Part shown: positions 24,618-34,755 of the stretch, one piece after another
Layout: the number at the start of each line of letters is the position of its first letter
Position numbering within the stretch: the stretch's first letter is position 1
Assembly (NCBI GenBank): GCA_963838795.1
Contig: CAWISL010000011.1
Coordinates: 1 to 64,000 of the forward strand
Length of the DNA stretch: 64,000 bases
DNA from: JAIBJN01 sp963838795
Lineage (GTDB): Bacteria; Actinomycetota; Thermoleophilia; Gaiellales; Gaiellaceae
Reading direction: 5' to 3'
Translations under genes and position numbers: made by a program
Notes under the pieces: generated by a model
Databases searched by the model: none
What the model saw: only the letters and a program-made list of their open reading frames with translations
Told to the model about the DNA's origin: nothing

Positions 24618-25709
24618 CTACGGGTTGATCCGGACGACTGCGCCGCCGCCGGGCCCGAAGACCGTGCCCGTCGTGACGGAGAGCGTGCCGTTGTAGCCGA
24701 CGGCGACTCCGCCCGGCGCCAGCAGCGTTCCCGGAGCGAGCTCGGTCTTCGTCCCGCCGTCCACGGCCCAGAGCGCTCCGATCGGCGGCTCGCCGAAGAT
24801 CTCGACGGCGAGCAGGCTCTCTTTGGCGATCTCGAGGACGTACATCGTGCCGTCCCGACCGAAGGCCAGGTCGATCACGGAGGTGAACCCGGTCGCATAG
24901 GTCGTGCACGGCCCGGTGTCCGGGTGCAAAGGATCGCAGGTCGCGTTCTCCGTTCCCGGCTCGATCCGCCAGATCCGAGACGTGCCCTTGATGAACGGGA
25001 AGCCCTTGAGCTCCGACACGTACCACGCGCCGTCCGGGCCGATCGCGACCGCGGTCGGCACGGACTCGGCAGGCGTCGGAGTGCCCGGCGGCGGGCCCGG
25101 GAAGGGCAGGCCGTCCGGCCATGGGACGTCCTCGCGCAGGAAGCGCGCGACGGTCTTGATCTTCCTCTTGTTGGTGATCCTCAGGAGGTCGTTGTTCGCC
25201 GAATCGGCGAGGAGAACTCCGCCGCCGGTGAGGATCGCGAGCCCGAACGGATTCGACTCCTCGGGGAAGTCGTCCTGGTCGTCGAGATCCGGGTCGGTCT
25301 CCTGGTAGGCCGCGATGTCGAAGGAGAGCGTGACCTTCCCCTTGCGATCGAGGCGCACGACCCTGCTGCCGCCCGCCGCCGGGTCTCCGGCCAGGGTGGC
25401 CCAGACGTGGCGGGGGCCCTGGTAGGCGACATCGACCGGGAACGGTCCCGCATCGGGGTCGAATGGAAACTCGGCGAAGGTCCTGACCGACGCAGTGCCC
25501 TTGCGCCCGGGATGGATCCGGGTGATCCGGCCGTTCCCTTCGGCCACGAGCAACGTCCGGCCTCCGGCCCTCGAGATGCCGCGCGGGTCGGTAAGCCCCT
25601 CGACGACGACGCCGTCCGGATCCGGCCGGGCCGCTGCCGGTGCCGCCGCCGCGAGGACGACGACGACCAGCGCCGCGATGATGCCGAGCACAAAGCGTGC
25701 TCTTGCCAC
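24618..25709 (-). CDS. secreted ScyD/ScyE-like beta-propeller protein
   Basis: This 363-residue exported protein has a signal peptide (LGIIAALVVVVLAAAAPAAA) followed by NHL/SMP-30-like propeller blades, for example LTDPRGISRAGGRTLLVAE, SNPFGLAILTGGGVLLADS and VPTAVAIGPDGAWYVSELKG. The family is common in actinobacteria and cyanobacteria as ScyD/ScyE proteins with no agreed catalytic role. The GTG start at 25709 follows an AAAGGGG ribosome binding site. Cysteines in TENATCDPLH and TGPCTTY could form a disulphide outside the cell. Confidence 0.8.
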   Translation of the reverse strand: MARARFVLGIIAALVVVVLAAAAPAAARPDPDGVVVEGLTDPRGISRAGGRTLLVAEGNGRITRIHPGRKGTASVRTFAEFPFDPDAGPFPVDVAYQGPRHVWATLAGDPAAGGSRVVRLDRKGKVTLSFDIAAYQETDPDLDDQDDFPEESNPFGLAILTGGGVLLADSANNDLLRITNKRKIKTVARFLREDVPWPDGLPFPGPPPGTPTPAESVPTAVAIGPDGAWYVSELKGFPFIKGTSRIWRIEPGTENATCDPLHPDTGPCTTYATGFTSVIDLAFGRDGTMYVLEIAKESLLAVEIFGEPPIGALWAVDGGTKTELAPGTLLAPGGVAVGYNGTLSVTTGTVFGPGGGAVVRINP

Positions 25710-25785
25710 AGTAAGCCCCTTTCTCCCGTTGCCTGTCCGCGAGAACACAACACGAATCCCGTCGTTGGTTCAAGGCCCCAGCACA

Positions 25786-25791
25786 TAGGCT
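25786..25791 (+). promoter_or_regulatory. -10 hexamer 6 nt before the MFS start
   Basis: TAGGCT ends 6 nt before ATC 25798, the spacing of a leaderless promoter, with TTGGTT 15 bp upstream as a possible -35. It supports 25798 as the translation start despite the unusual codon. Confidence 0.35.
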
Positions 25792-25797
25792 GGCGCC

Positions 25798-27165
25798 ATC
25801 GAGTCCGAGGCCGTCAACCCGAAGCGGCGTCTTCTGCTCGAGCTCGCGCTCGCGGTCTCGATCGCCGTCGCCTTCGCGGACTCGTCGATCGTCGTCTTGG
25901 CCCTTCCGGAGCTGTTCGTCGAGCTCCAAACCACGATCCCCGGCATCTCGTGGGTGGTGACCGCCTACAACCTCGCGGTCGTGGTCGGCGCCTTCGCGCT
26001 CCTGCCTCTCGTACAGCGCGTGCGCCCCGCCTGGTTGGGGCTCGCGGGTCTCGGAATCTTCCTCGCGGCGTCCGTCGTCTGCGCGGTGTCCGGGAGCCTG
26101 GAGACCCTCGTCGCAGGGAGGGTCGCCCAGGGGCTCGGCGCAGCCTTCCTTCTCGGGGCCTCGCTCCCGCTTCTGGTCGTCCTGAGCGGCGATCGCTCGC
26201 GCGCCGTAGCAGTCTGGGTCGGCGCCGGGACCCTGGGGACCGCGGTCGGCCCGGCGCTCGGCGGCGTCCTCACCGAGGCCTTCGACTGGCGCGCAATCTT
26301 TGCCGTGCAGGCGCCGCTGGCCGCTGCGGCGATCGTCGGCGTCCTCCAGCCGGCGGCGCGCGCGCTGCCGCCGCCGACTGAGAGGGGCCGCGCGCCGCTC
26401 GCCTCCGCGCCCGCGCTCGTCTTCACCTACGCGGCGCTCGTCGGGGCCCTCTTCCTGGCCGTGCTCCTCATCGTCACCGTGTGGGACTACGGCCCGCTCG
26501 CCGGGGCGGCGATCGTGAGCGCCCTGCCGCTCGCGGCTCTGTGCGCCCGACCGCTCTCCACCCGGCTCTCCGGGCTGGCCGACGTCGTCGGGGGCTCCGC
26601 CCTTCTGGCAGCGGGCCTCGCTGCGCTCGCCCTCCTGCCCGCCAGCGACCCGGCCTACGCCGTGCCCGCGCTCGTTCTGGCCGGCGTCGGCCTGGGCCTG
26701 GCGCTCCCCCCGCTGACGCGCGCATCGCTGGCGCGGGAGGGTGACCTCATGCACAGCGGCGCCACCTCGGTCGGCGTCCGCCACATTGGCCTCGTCGTCG
26801 GGCTGCTCGCAGTGGCGCCCCTCCTCGCCTCGGAGCTGGACGACGCGGAGGAAACGGCCACGCTCAACGCGACCGCCGTGATCCTGGACGCCCAGCTGCC
26901 GCTGACGACCAAGATCCCGATCACGCTCGACCTCTACCGGGAGTTCCAGCGGGTGCCGGAGGGGGAGATCCCCGACCTAGCGCGGCCTTTCGAGGAGAGC
27001 GGCGCCGCGGACGACCCCCCGGTCGAGGAGGCCCGCGAGTCGCTGCTCGAGTCGGTTCAGGCTGTGCTGACCCGGGCGTTCCGCTCCTCCTTCGTGCTCT
27101 CTGCGCTGTTCGCGGTGCTCGCCGGGGTGGCGGGGCTCGTGTTCGGCAGAAGGGCCGTAGCGTGA
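25798..27165 (+). CDS. MFS transporter, apparent non-AUG start
   Basis: This MFS protein of about 455 residues has an N-terminal ADSSIVVLALPELFVELQ motif like DHA2 exporters, an RVAQGLGAAFLLGASL helix and GTAVGPALGGVLTEAFDW, plus a long acidic extracytoplasmic insert before the last membrane segment. In frame upstream of the first membrane helix there is a stop (25786-25788) and then no ATG, GTG or TTG. The only position giving a normal N-terminus is ATC at 25798 (read as MESEAVNPKRRLLLE). TTG at 25897 would delete half of helix 1, and CTG at about 25834 is an alternative. Substrate unknown. Confidence 0.75.
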   Translation: MESEAVNPKRRLLLELALAVSIAVAFADSSIVVLALPELFVELQTTIPGISWVVTAYNLAVVVGAFALLPLVQRVRPAWLGLAGLGIFLAASVVCAVSGSLETLVAGRVAQGLGAAFLLGASLPLLVVLSGDRSRAVAVWVGAGTLGTAVGPALGGVLTEAFDWRAIFAVQAPLAAAAIVGVLQPAARALPPPTERGRAPLASAPALVFTYAALVGALFLAVLLIVTVWDYGPLAGAAIVSALPLAALCARPLSTRLSGLADVVGGSALLAAGLAALALLPASDPAYAVPALVLAGVGLGLALPPLTRASLAREGDLMHSGATSVGVRHIGLVVGLLAVAPLLASELDDAEETATLNATAVILDAQLPLTTKIPITLDLYREFQRVPEGEIPDLARPFEESGAADDPPVEEARESLLESVQAVLTRAFRSSFVLSALFAVLAGVAGLVFGRRAVA

Positions 27166-27635
27166 GCCGCCGCTCGCAGGGCCTGCTCGCGCTCGGCGCG
27201 CTCGGGCTGGCCGCGGCGGTTCTGATCGGCATCGAGCTCGCCAAGGGCGCGTTGAGCTACGGGGCGCCCGCGGTCGCCGACCCATGCGAGCAGCGCGAAA
27301 CATTCCCGGGCGAGGGGTTCCAGGCGACCCTCCAGCGGATCGTCCTCGACGGTCTCGACGGGGCGGCCTGCGAGCTGAACACCACGCGCGAGGAGCTCGT
27401 GCTCTCGATCGACCCGGAGCTGGGCCGCGACGTCGAGTGGGACCGAGAGACGCTCGAGCGCGCCGTCCGCGCAGGGCTTTTCGAGTCGATCGTGGACGCG
27501 CAGGAGCGGGGCAGCATCGGCCCCCTCGAAGCCCGGATCATGCGGGAGGTCGTGCAGCGTGCTCCCCTCGACTGGCTGATCCAAGGCGGCTCCTCGCTCG
27601 CCGACCTCTTTCGCGGCCTCCTCGACAGGCGCTGA
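27162..27635 (+). CDS. hypothetical exported or anchored protein
   Basis: The 157-residue product has one N-terminal hydrophobic segment (LLALGALGLAAAVLIGIELA) and a soluble, acidic remainder with two cysteines (VADPCEQRE and GAACELNTT) and a C-terminal PLDWLIQGGSSLADLFRGL. The GTG start overlaps the MFS stop (GTGA), so it is co-translated and probably works with the transporter. I do not recognise a family. Confidence 0.72.
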   Translation: MSRRSQGLLALGALGLAAAVLIGIELAKGALSYGAPAVADPCEQRETFPGEGFQATLQRIVLDGLDGAACELNTTREELVLSIDPELGRDVEWDRETLERAVRAGLFESIVDAQERGSIGPLEARIMREVVQRAPLDWLIQGGSSLADLFRGLLDRR

Positions 27636-27708
27636 GTGACGACGCGCGCGCACGGCGACGTAGGAGGAGCGTGCGGAACAATTGGCATCCGTCACCCTTC
27701 CGATAAGC

Positions 27709-28584
27709 GTGCGGACCTTCGCGCTCTCGCTCGTCGTGACTTCAGCCCTCGCCCTCACCGCGTGCGGGACCGGCGAGCCGGGCGGTGCCGTCGGGAGCAC
27801 GAGCGCGGCCGACGAGCCGCCTGCACCGTCAGCCGATGCGCCGCAGCTCTACGAGGCGAGCGCGACCGTGCTGGACGCCACGGATGGGCCGATGCTCTGC
27901 CTGGGTGGGATCCTGCTGTCGCTGCCGCCGCAGTGCGGCGACGTTCGGATTGCCAACTGGGACTGGGAGGCGGTCGGCGGCGAGAGGTCCATGGACGGGA
28001 CGACCTGGGGCGGCTACCACGTTGTCGGCAGGTTCGACGGTGAGGTGTTCACCGTTGCCGAAGTGGGGCCGTTCGAAGAGCCCGATGTGCCCGAGGCCTA
28101 CGTCTACGAGAATCCCTGTCCTGAGCCCGAGGGCGGCTGGGTTGCGCCCGAGCCGGAGCACAACACGCAGGAGGAGGCACGCCGGGCGCACGCGTACGCG
28201 AGGTCGCAGCCTGACTACGTCATCGCCTGGAACGACCACCTCGACAAGGAGCTGCAGGAGTTCAGCCCGGTCGTCTTCGTCGCCGTCTTTACGGGGCAAG
28301 CCGACCGTCACGAGATCGCGATCCGCGAGGTGTGGGACGGCCCTCTCTGCGTCGTCGAGCGCGACGTTCCGACCGCCCAGGAGCTCGCGCAGATCCGCAA
28401 AGAGGTGGAGGCGCGCCTCCCAGAGCTCGGGCTCAAGCTCCTCGGGTCGGACACGGGTGGGCTCCCGCCGATGGTCTTCATCGACGTGGTCGCCGACGCG
28501 GACGGCCGCGCGCAGGCGCTGGTCGACGACGAGTACGGGCCCGGGATCGTTCGCATCCTCCCCGCCCTCAGGCCGGCCGAGTAG
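27709..28584 (+). CDS. secreted lipoprotein, function unknown
   Basis: The 291-residue protein has a lipobox-like signal (VVTSALALTACGTGEP), so lipidation at the cysteine near residue 19 is likely. A low-complexity linker then leads into a soluble domain with paired cysteines (PMLCLGGI and PPQCGDVRI; ENPCPEPEGG and GPLCVVERD). The start is taken as GTG 27709; a longer TTG start at 27682 would spoil the signal peptide. Similar proteins are frequent in actinobacteria and have no assigned role. Confidence 0.78.
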   Translation: MRTFALSLVVTSALALTACGTGEPGGAVGSTSAADEPPAPSADAPQLYEASATVLDATDGPMLCLGGILLSLPPQCGDVRIANWDWEAVGGERSMDGTTWGGYHVVGRFDGEVFTVAEVGPFEEPDVPEAYVYENPCPEPEGGWVAPEPEHNTQEEARRAHAYARSQPDYVIAWNDHLDKELQEFSPVVFVAVFTGQADRHEIAIREVWDGPLCVVERDVPTAQELAQIRKEVEARLPELGLKLLGSDTGGLPPMVFIDVVADADGRAQALVDDEYGPGIVRILPALRPAE

Positions 28585-28594
28585 CCGGGAACGA

Positions 28595-28620
28595 CGAGGG
28601 GCGGGTTTCCCCGCCCCTCG
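28595..28620. terminator. bidirectional hairpin terminator
   Basis: An 11-bp perfect stem (CGAGGGGCGGG and complement) has a TTTC loop, placed between the lipoprotein gene and the convergent M14 peptidase gene. Confidence 0.72.
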
Positions 28621-28649
28621 CTTGGTTGCCTAGTTGGCCGTCGGCCCGT

Positions 28650-31256
28650 CTACTGGTCTGCCCAGTAGGCGGCTGCGCCGACCATCGGCCACTCGCGCTC
28701 CGGATCCGCCCGGTAGAGCGGATTCATCGAGAACGAGGTCAGCCGTGCGGTGCCCGCGATGTTCGTCCCATGAGCGATCAGGGCCGAGCCGGGCGCCGAC
28801 GCGGACGACGCGTTGAGCGGCCAGAGCCCCGCTGCGAAGAAGTTCGTCAGCGGGAGCCTGGCGTCCACCGACATCGTTGCCGGCACGCCGGTGAACCAGG
28901 TGGGCGGATCGACGATCGCCGTGTCCTGAGCGGGATACGGACCCACGATCGGGCTGTTCACGCCGCCCGTGTTGTTCCAGCGGATGATGCCGCTTTCCCC
29001 GAACGCGTTTCCGGAGGTGCCGGTCGCGAAGCCGGTGACCTGCCCGGAGCCGTTCAGGAAGTTCGCACCACCGTTCGCCCCGGTTCCGACGTACCCGCCT
29101 CCGGCCTCGAAGAACGCCGTCAACCGCGCTCGAGCCGTCGGCAGGCTCGCAGCCGGCCAGTTGCCGGTGTTCCAGACGACGTCATAGCCGACGAGCGGAT
29201 CTGTAGGCGCGTTGTTGATGGTCGTCGTCGTCCCCACCGGGTTGGCGACGAATCCCATGTCGCGGAGCGACCAGACGTCCTGGTTGACCGCTCCGGTGAT
29301 CACGGCGATCCGCGGTGCGCCGGTGATCGGGTCGGTGTCGTCCGGAATCGCGCTGGAGACGATCCGGCGAAGCAGGAGACCGTAGCGCCGCGCCGCGGTC
29401 GCCAGCTTCACCTTCGTGGCCTGATCGGTCGCGAAGAGGACGCTCCCGGCCGGCAGGGTCCCACCGGTCTGAGCCGGGAACGGCTCCAGGGCGAGCTTGC
29501 CGGTGACGCCGGAGCCCGTGAGCGAGTTGAGGGCCCGCACCGCCGACGCCGAGTCGAGCTCGAGCGCGTAGGCCCCTGCCCGTCCTCCCTCGACTCCGGT
29601 CGCGAATGTCCTCGGCCTCGTGATCTCCGTCGTCGGCGGCGAGAAGGCCGCTTCGTCCGGGATGACGGCGATGTCGGCGCCCCAGAGGTAGCCGTGGCTC
29701 CAGGCGCCCGGAGGAGCGTAGAGCTGGGTGATCGACGCCGAGATGTCGTCGCCGATGTTCAGAGCCGTGTCCGCGAGGCCGCGCAGCGCCTGGTTCAGCC
29801 AGACGACGTACGAGCCCTTCTGGAAGGTCTGGCCGCCGAACGTGTAGTCGGCCCTCAGCTGGTGCACCTCGATCTCGTTGAAGAAGAGCCACTCGACCAG
29901 GCGGTTCGCCTCGGCGGCGCTGCGCTGGCCGGCTCCCATCGGGATCACGTACGCGGTGTTGTACTCGCGCATCCAGTTGTTGGCGACGTCGTACGGAGCC
30001 GGGCAGCAGGCCGGCCGGTCCGCCGCGGTGACGCCGCGCCGGTAGACCTCCATCTGCGTGTCGAGCAGCTCGTTTCGGTTCTCGATCATGAAGTCCATGG
30101 TCGAGAGCGTGACGGCGCGCTGGGCCATGTAGGCGCCCAGACGACCGAGTTGATGCGTCGTGCTGCCCGGCAAGCCGCAGAGGAAGTCCGTGCGGTTGCA
30201 CATCTCGACGGTGGACGAGTCGAAGCCCGTCAGCTGCGCGTACTGGCCGGTGTAGAAGGGGCCCCAGTCGTCCCAGCCCTCGGCCACAGCCGGGCCGGGA
30301 GTGCTCCCGTCGAGGCAGAGCCCGTTCGGCTGCGGGAAGTCGGCCTCCGGGCACCAGTCGAGGATCGGTCGCGTCGTGCCGAAGCCGATCGCCGCCAGGC
30401 CGTCGGCGTTCGCCTGCGACCTGCGCGGGTTCCACTGGAGATAGAGGTCGTACTCGATGCTGCGGGGCGTGTGGCTTCGTCGTCGACTCGACGAGCGTCG
30501 GAGTGACGTAGCCGTGCAGGTCGAGAAGCTCGGGTGCGAGCCACTCCAGCTGCATAGGCCACCGAGGCCCTCGTCTCGGACTGCGACTGCGTGAGCCAGT
30601 CACGGTTCAGGTCGAAGCCGTTCGCGTTCGTCCGGGCGCCTGCGACGCGGCCGTCCGGGTTATGGATGATGTTGAAGACCAGGATCATGTGGTCGAGGTA
30701 CGAGTCGATCTTCGGATCGACGCCGTACGGGGTGGTCGCCAGCTCCTGGATCAGCTGCATGTTCGACTCGACGCCCTCGTACTCGTTCCCGTGGATTCCG
30801 CTCTGGTTGAAGATCGGAACCTTGACGTCGTCGCCCCATTGCGCGAGGAGGTCCTGCGCCTCCGCGGGGTCGTCGAGCGCCAACGCGCGAATCCTCAGCC
30901 AGCGGCTGTAGTCGCGCTGCTGCTCGGACGTCTCCAGCGGCGTTGATGACGACGCCGTAGAGCGGCCGCCCGGTCGCCGAGACGCCGATCTGCTCGACGC
31001 TCATGCGGTTGCCGATCTCCTGCGACTCGATCTCGTCGAGCGTGCACTTGATCGCGTAGTACGGGATATGCGCGAAGCTTCCGACCGGGCCCGGTGGCGA
31101 CGTGGCCGGCAGGTTGCCTGCCGCGTCCGGCTCGGGCGTGCCGCACCAGCCGCCGGGCGGCGGCGTCAGCTGCGCGCCGGCGTTGCCCGCCAACCCGAGT
31201 GAAACGGTGAGCACCGCCAGCGCCAGCAGGACGAGCCTTCGAAGTCTGCCTGGCAA
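28650..31256 (-). pseudogene. secreted M14-type zinc carboxypeptidase with three frameshifts
   Basis: The product starts at TTG 31256 behind GGAGGTG with a signal peptide (LLALAVLTVSLGLAGNAGA). The M14 landmarks appear in order but in different frames: SGIHGNEYEG (zinc HxxE), IIHNPDGR, FDLNRDW and LLDLHGYV (third zinc ligand). The frame changes near 30940, near 30570 and near 30480; after that a long open stretch from 30287 encodes a C-terminal region of about 545 residues ending AAAYWADQ. Rejoined, it would be a protein of about 860 residues. All three breaks keep homology on both sides, so sequence errors or very recent decay are both possible. It would digest peptides or peptidoglycan outside the cell. 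Confidence 0.75.
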
Positions 31257-31562
31257 CTCAGAGCACCTCCTCGTGGGAAGAAGCGAAGGGGGTGTCGATC
31301 CCCCTCATGGAGCGGCGGCGGTACCACCGCACGGCACGCCCGAACACAGTGCGGAAGCGCTCATGTTCGTCCCGGCACGCACGCGGCACCCCCTCCATCG
31401 CCGCTGAAACCACCAGGCCATTCAAGAGCATCCGTGATGCGAGGTCAAGCGGATTCCGGGCGTGCACCGGGCGCGGGACTGGCATTTCCGGCCCAGGTCG
31501 GTTAGAAACGGGGCCGACTCCGCGGATGGGGACGGAGTCGAACCCAAAGTAGGGGGAGAGAC
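31257..31562. promoter_or_regulatory. divergent promoter region of two secreted peptidase genes
   Basis: This 306-bp gap separates the M14 and M36 peptidase genes. A plausible promoter for the M36 gene is TGGCAT (31480-31485), 17 bp, TAGAAA (31503-31508), about 55 bp before the ATG, which follows a GGGGGAGAG ribosome binding site. On the other side a GGGGG/CCCCC hairpin lies near 31290 in the M14 leader. I see no gene in it. Confidence 0.4.
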
Positions 31563-34500
31563 ATGCCGTCACTTCGTTTGCCCATGCGAGGCGGGCGCAG
31601 CCTGCCCGTGGCTATCCTGGCCGCGTTCGCAGCGCTCGCTCTGCTCGCGCCCTCGTCGGCCTTCGGCCAGTTCCAGGTCGACAGGCACGGCCACCAGGGC
31701 GACCTCGCCGACGTCGACTCGCGGACGACGTCGATCGCGCCCTCGCGGGCGCAGCTCGACGCGGTGGCCGACCTCGGCGCCGTGGCACGCTGGACCGACT
31801 TCGGCACGGCGCAGTCGCTGATCCGCTACCAAGGCTTCCTCGCCTCCAGCATCCAGACGGGCTCGGCGGGCGAGGCCGCGCTTGCATTCCTGGACGCGAA
31901 CCGCGTCCTCTACCGCCTCGACTCGACGGCAGGGCTCGAGGTCGAGACCGTGGCGCCGCTCGGCGACGACGGCCGCGTCGTCATCCTGCGCCAGACGCTG
32001 GACGGCCTGCCGGTCTCGCCGGAGGGCGGGGCCTCGGTCGGGCTCGTTCGCTCAGCAGGCGGCTGGAGGGTCGCCTACGCGTCCTCAACGCTCGTGGGCT
32101 CGGACGAGTTGGCCAATGCCGCCGAGCTCACCGGGCCGGAAGCGCTCGTCACAGCCCTGGCCGACGCAGGCGAGCGCGTCTCGCTCGTCGAGATGGACGC
32201 GGCCGGCCGGGTCGACGGCTGGCGCAGACTCGAGGTCGTAGGCCTGCGCGAGGATCAGCTCGTCCGCCGCGTTGCCTTCCCGACGCCGCAGCGAGGCGCG
32301 CGGCTAGCGTACGAGACCGTCTACACGGACGGTGTCGACGCCGGCTACCGGCACATCGTCGACGCCGCCAGCGGCGAGATCCTCTACCGGGAGGGGATCG
32401 TCGAGTCCCTGGTCGATAATCCGAGGTGGGACGTGTTCCCCGCCTTTCCGCTCCTGACCCGGTTGAACAGGTTCCCGTACAACTACCCAAGTGCGGACAC
32501 GCGCCGCACATGGTGCTGGGAGAAGGCGCGCGGTTGTCACGACGTGATCGCCAACGCGGCCTCGCCGCTTCCATGGGACGTCGACCCGGCAACGCTGCTC
32601 TCGACGAACACGACGATCGGCAACAACGCGAACACGAAGGAGGTCTGGTTCGTTCCACAGCCACCTCCAACGCCACCGCCTCCGCCGGGGACTCTCTTCC
32701 GGCCGACGAGCCCGACGCGGGACTACCTCTACCCGTGGACGAACGCGTGGTTCGAGAGCGGCTGCGACCCAGCGCAGCTCACAGGCGCCGGCGTCACGAA
32801 CGACATCAGCGCCGCCGTCGTCAATCTGTTCGTCATGCACAACCGCATGCACGACTGGTCGTACAACCTCGGCTTCACCGAGGCCACGTGGAACGGCCAG
32901 CAGTCGAACTTCGGCGGGCCGGGCCTGGGCGGCGACCCCGTCGACGGCCGCGCCCAATCGGGCGCCGTCGTGCCGGGATTCCGCGACAACGCCAACATGT
33001 CCACCCAGATCGACGGCGTGCCCTCGATCACGAACATGTTCCTCTGGCAGCCGGCCGCGGCGGGATTCTACGCCCCGTGCGTCGACGGCGACTACGACAT
33101 GGCCGTGATCGCGCACGAGTACGGGCACATGATCGAGAACCGGATGATCGGCAAGGGCTTCCGCCGCATGGGCGACCATGCCGGAGCCATGGGCGAGTCC
33201 AACGGAGACCTCCACGCGATGGAGTACCTGAACGAGTACCGATTCGTGCCGGTCTCCGGGGCGAACGAGAACTCCGTCGGCGCGTACGTGACCGGGAACC
33301 CGATCCGGGCGATCCGGAACTACGACATGAGCTTCCGGTCGACGAGCCGGTTCCCGGCCCCCTCGACGACGCCCGACGTCAACCCGCTCAACTTCGGCGA
33401 TGTCGCCTACGACATCGTCGGTGAGCAGGTGCACGCGGACGGAGAGATCTGGAGCGCGACGAACTACGACATCCGCGGGCTCTACCTCGACCGCTACCCG
33501 AAGTCGACCTTCCAGGCCGGCGTCGCCTGCGCCGACGGCGTCAGGCCGGTGGCCACATGCGAAGGCAACCGTCGCTGGATCCAGACCGTCTTCGACGCCT
33601 ACCTGCTCATGCCGATCGCACCGACGTTCCTCGACGCCCGCGACGCCTACCTCGCCGCGGACGTCATCCGCTTCGGCGGAGCCAACCAGGACATCCTCTG
33701 GCGGGGCTTCGCGCGACGCGGCTTCGGAGATGGCGCCTCGGTCACCGGAAACGGGGACGACCAGCCGGTTCCGAGCTGGGAGTCGCCGCTCGAGAACGAG
33801 GCGACCCTCACCTTCGAAGCCGAGGACGAGGCCGGCAACCCGGTGGATCCCACCGTGTACGTCGGCCACTACGAGGCACGGGCGACGCCGATCGACGACA
33901 TCGAACGATTCGTCGTCAACCCCGAGGGCTACGAGTTCGTGGCGAAAGCGCCCGGGCACGGCTTCGTCCGCTTCTGGGTGAAGCAGCTCCAGCCCGGCGA
34001 GAACCGGACGATCACGATCCGCTTCGCCGAAAACTGGGCCGCCTCGGCGAACGGCGCGACGGCGGCCGGAAACGGCGTCCGTCACGCCGATCTGATCGAC
34101 GAGACCGAGGCCACGAACTGGGAGGACACGACCGCACCCGTCGCGGGGAGGCAGGTCACCGTTTACCTTTGGCGGCCTGAAGGACTTCCGGCTGGCGAGG
34201 GTGAGCGCGTACCTCCTGCCGCCCCAGCCTCAGCCGCCGCCGCAGCCTCCGATTACCCAGAACCGCTTCTCCGCACTCAGGGCTTTCGAGCTCTACGCTT
34301 GCACGGCCGGAGGCCTGGCCAACCCGACGTGCGACGGCACGATCGCCGAGGGCTGGACGAAGATCCTCACCAGCCCGGCCGACGCCTTCCCGGCGAGGCC
34401 GCCGCGGCCGGTCGCTCCGGGACCTGCTGCTGCGGACGTTCCAGGTGCCGCCGCACGATGGCGACGCACGTGCGTCTCACCGTCCTCTCGAACCAGTGCA

Positions 34501-34652
34501 CGGGCAACGCCGACTTCAACGGCGAGCAGGACAACGATCCGCGCTCGACGACCAACTGCGACGGCACCGTCGTTGCCAACCAGGTGCGCGTGGCCGAGCT
34601 TCAGATCCTCTCGCACAGGACGCGGGTGGACGGCGCGGCGAAGGTCGACTAG
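31563..34652 (+). CDS. secreted M36 (fungalysin-type) metallopeptidase
   Basis: This protein of about 1029 residues has a signal peptide (VAILAAFAALALLAPSSAFG), a propeptide of about 250 residues (FTP-like), the M36 catalytic domain with the zinc motif IAHEYGHMIENRM near residue 518 and the third ligand glutamate in GESNGDLHAMEY, and a C-terminal beta domain. Residues roughly 872-975 read as arginine-rich nonsense. Sensible sequence for that stretch (AYLLPPQPQ, ELYACTAGGLANPTCDGTI) lies in another frame, and homology resumes at HVRLTVLSNQ. Two compensating indels near 34170 and 34440 are therefore likely. The catalytic domain is intact. Confidence 0.88.
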   Translation: MPSLRLPMRGGRSLPVAILAAFAALALLAPSSAFGQFQVDRHGHQGDLADVDSRTTSIAPSRAQLDAVADLGAVARWTDFGTAQSLIRYQGFLASSIQTGSAGEAALAFLDANRVLYRLDSTAGLEVETVAPLGDDGRVVILRQTLDGLPVSPEGGASVGLVRSAGGWRVAYASSTLVGSDELANAAELTGPEALVTALADAGERVSLVEMDAAGRVDGWRRLEVVGLREDQLVRRVAFPTPQRGARLAYETVYTDGVDAGYRHIVDAASGEILYREGIVESLVDNPRWDVFPAFPLLTRLNRFPYNYPSADTRRTWCWEKARGCHDVIANAASPLPWDVDPATLLSTNTTIGNNANTKEVWFVPQPPPTPPPPPGTLFRPTSPTRDYLYPWTNAWFESGCDPAQLTGAGVTNDISAAVVNLFVMHNRMHDWSYNLGFTEATWNGQQSNFGGPGLGGDPVDGRAQSGAVVPGFRDNANMSTQIDGVPSITNMFLWQPAAAGFYAPCVDGDYDMAVIAHEYGHMIENRMIGKGFRRMGDHAGAMGESNGDLHAMEYLNEYRFVPVSGANENSVGAYVTGNPIRAIRNYDMSFRSTSRFPAPSTTPDVNPLNFGDVAYDIVGEQVHADGEIWSATNYDIRGLYLDRYPKSTFQAGVACADGVRPVATCEGNRRWIQTVFDAYLLMPIAPTFLDARDAYLAADVIRFGGANQDILWRGFARRGFGDGASVTGNGDDQPVPSWESPLENEATLTFEAEDEAGNPVDPTVYVGHYEARATPIDDIERFVVNPEGYEFVAKAPGHGFVRFWVKQLQPGENRTITIRFAENWAASANGATAAGNGVRHADLIDETEATNWEDTTAPVAGRQVTVYLWRPEGLPAGEGERVPPAAPASAAAAASDYPEPLLRTQGFRALRLHGRRPGQPDVRRHDRRGLDEDPHQPGRRLPGEAAAAGRSGTCCCGRSRCRRTMATHVRLTVLSNQCTGNADFNGEQDNDPRSTTNCDGTVVANQVRVAELQILSHRTRVDGAAKVD

Positions 34653-34674
34653 AAGACAACGTCCACGACGACTT

Positions 34675-34705
34675 GAGGAGGGCCGGACTTCGACCGGCCC
34701 TCCTC
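34675..34705 (+). terminator. hairpin terminator after the M36 gene
   Basis: A 12-bp perfect stem (GAGGAGGGCCGG and complement) has a 7-nt loop and is followed by ACATTTCC. It lies 22 bp after the stop codon. Confidence 0.75.
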
Positions 34706-34755
34706 ACATTTCCTGGTAGGCTCGGCAGCCTCCGCATCGGGTCGGAGCCCCGCAC

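Noticed and set aside
24496..26784. A 762-codon minus-strand open frame opposite the MFS gene and across the ScyD-like gene
   Set aside because: Low-complexity R/G/E-rich translation typical of antisense frames in GC-rich DNA; real genes with clear domains occupy the same DNA.
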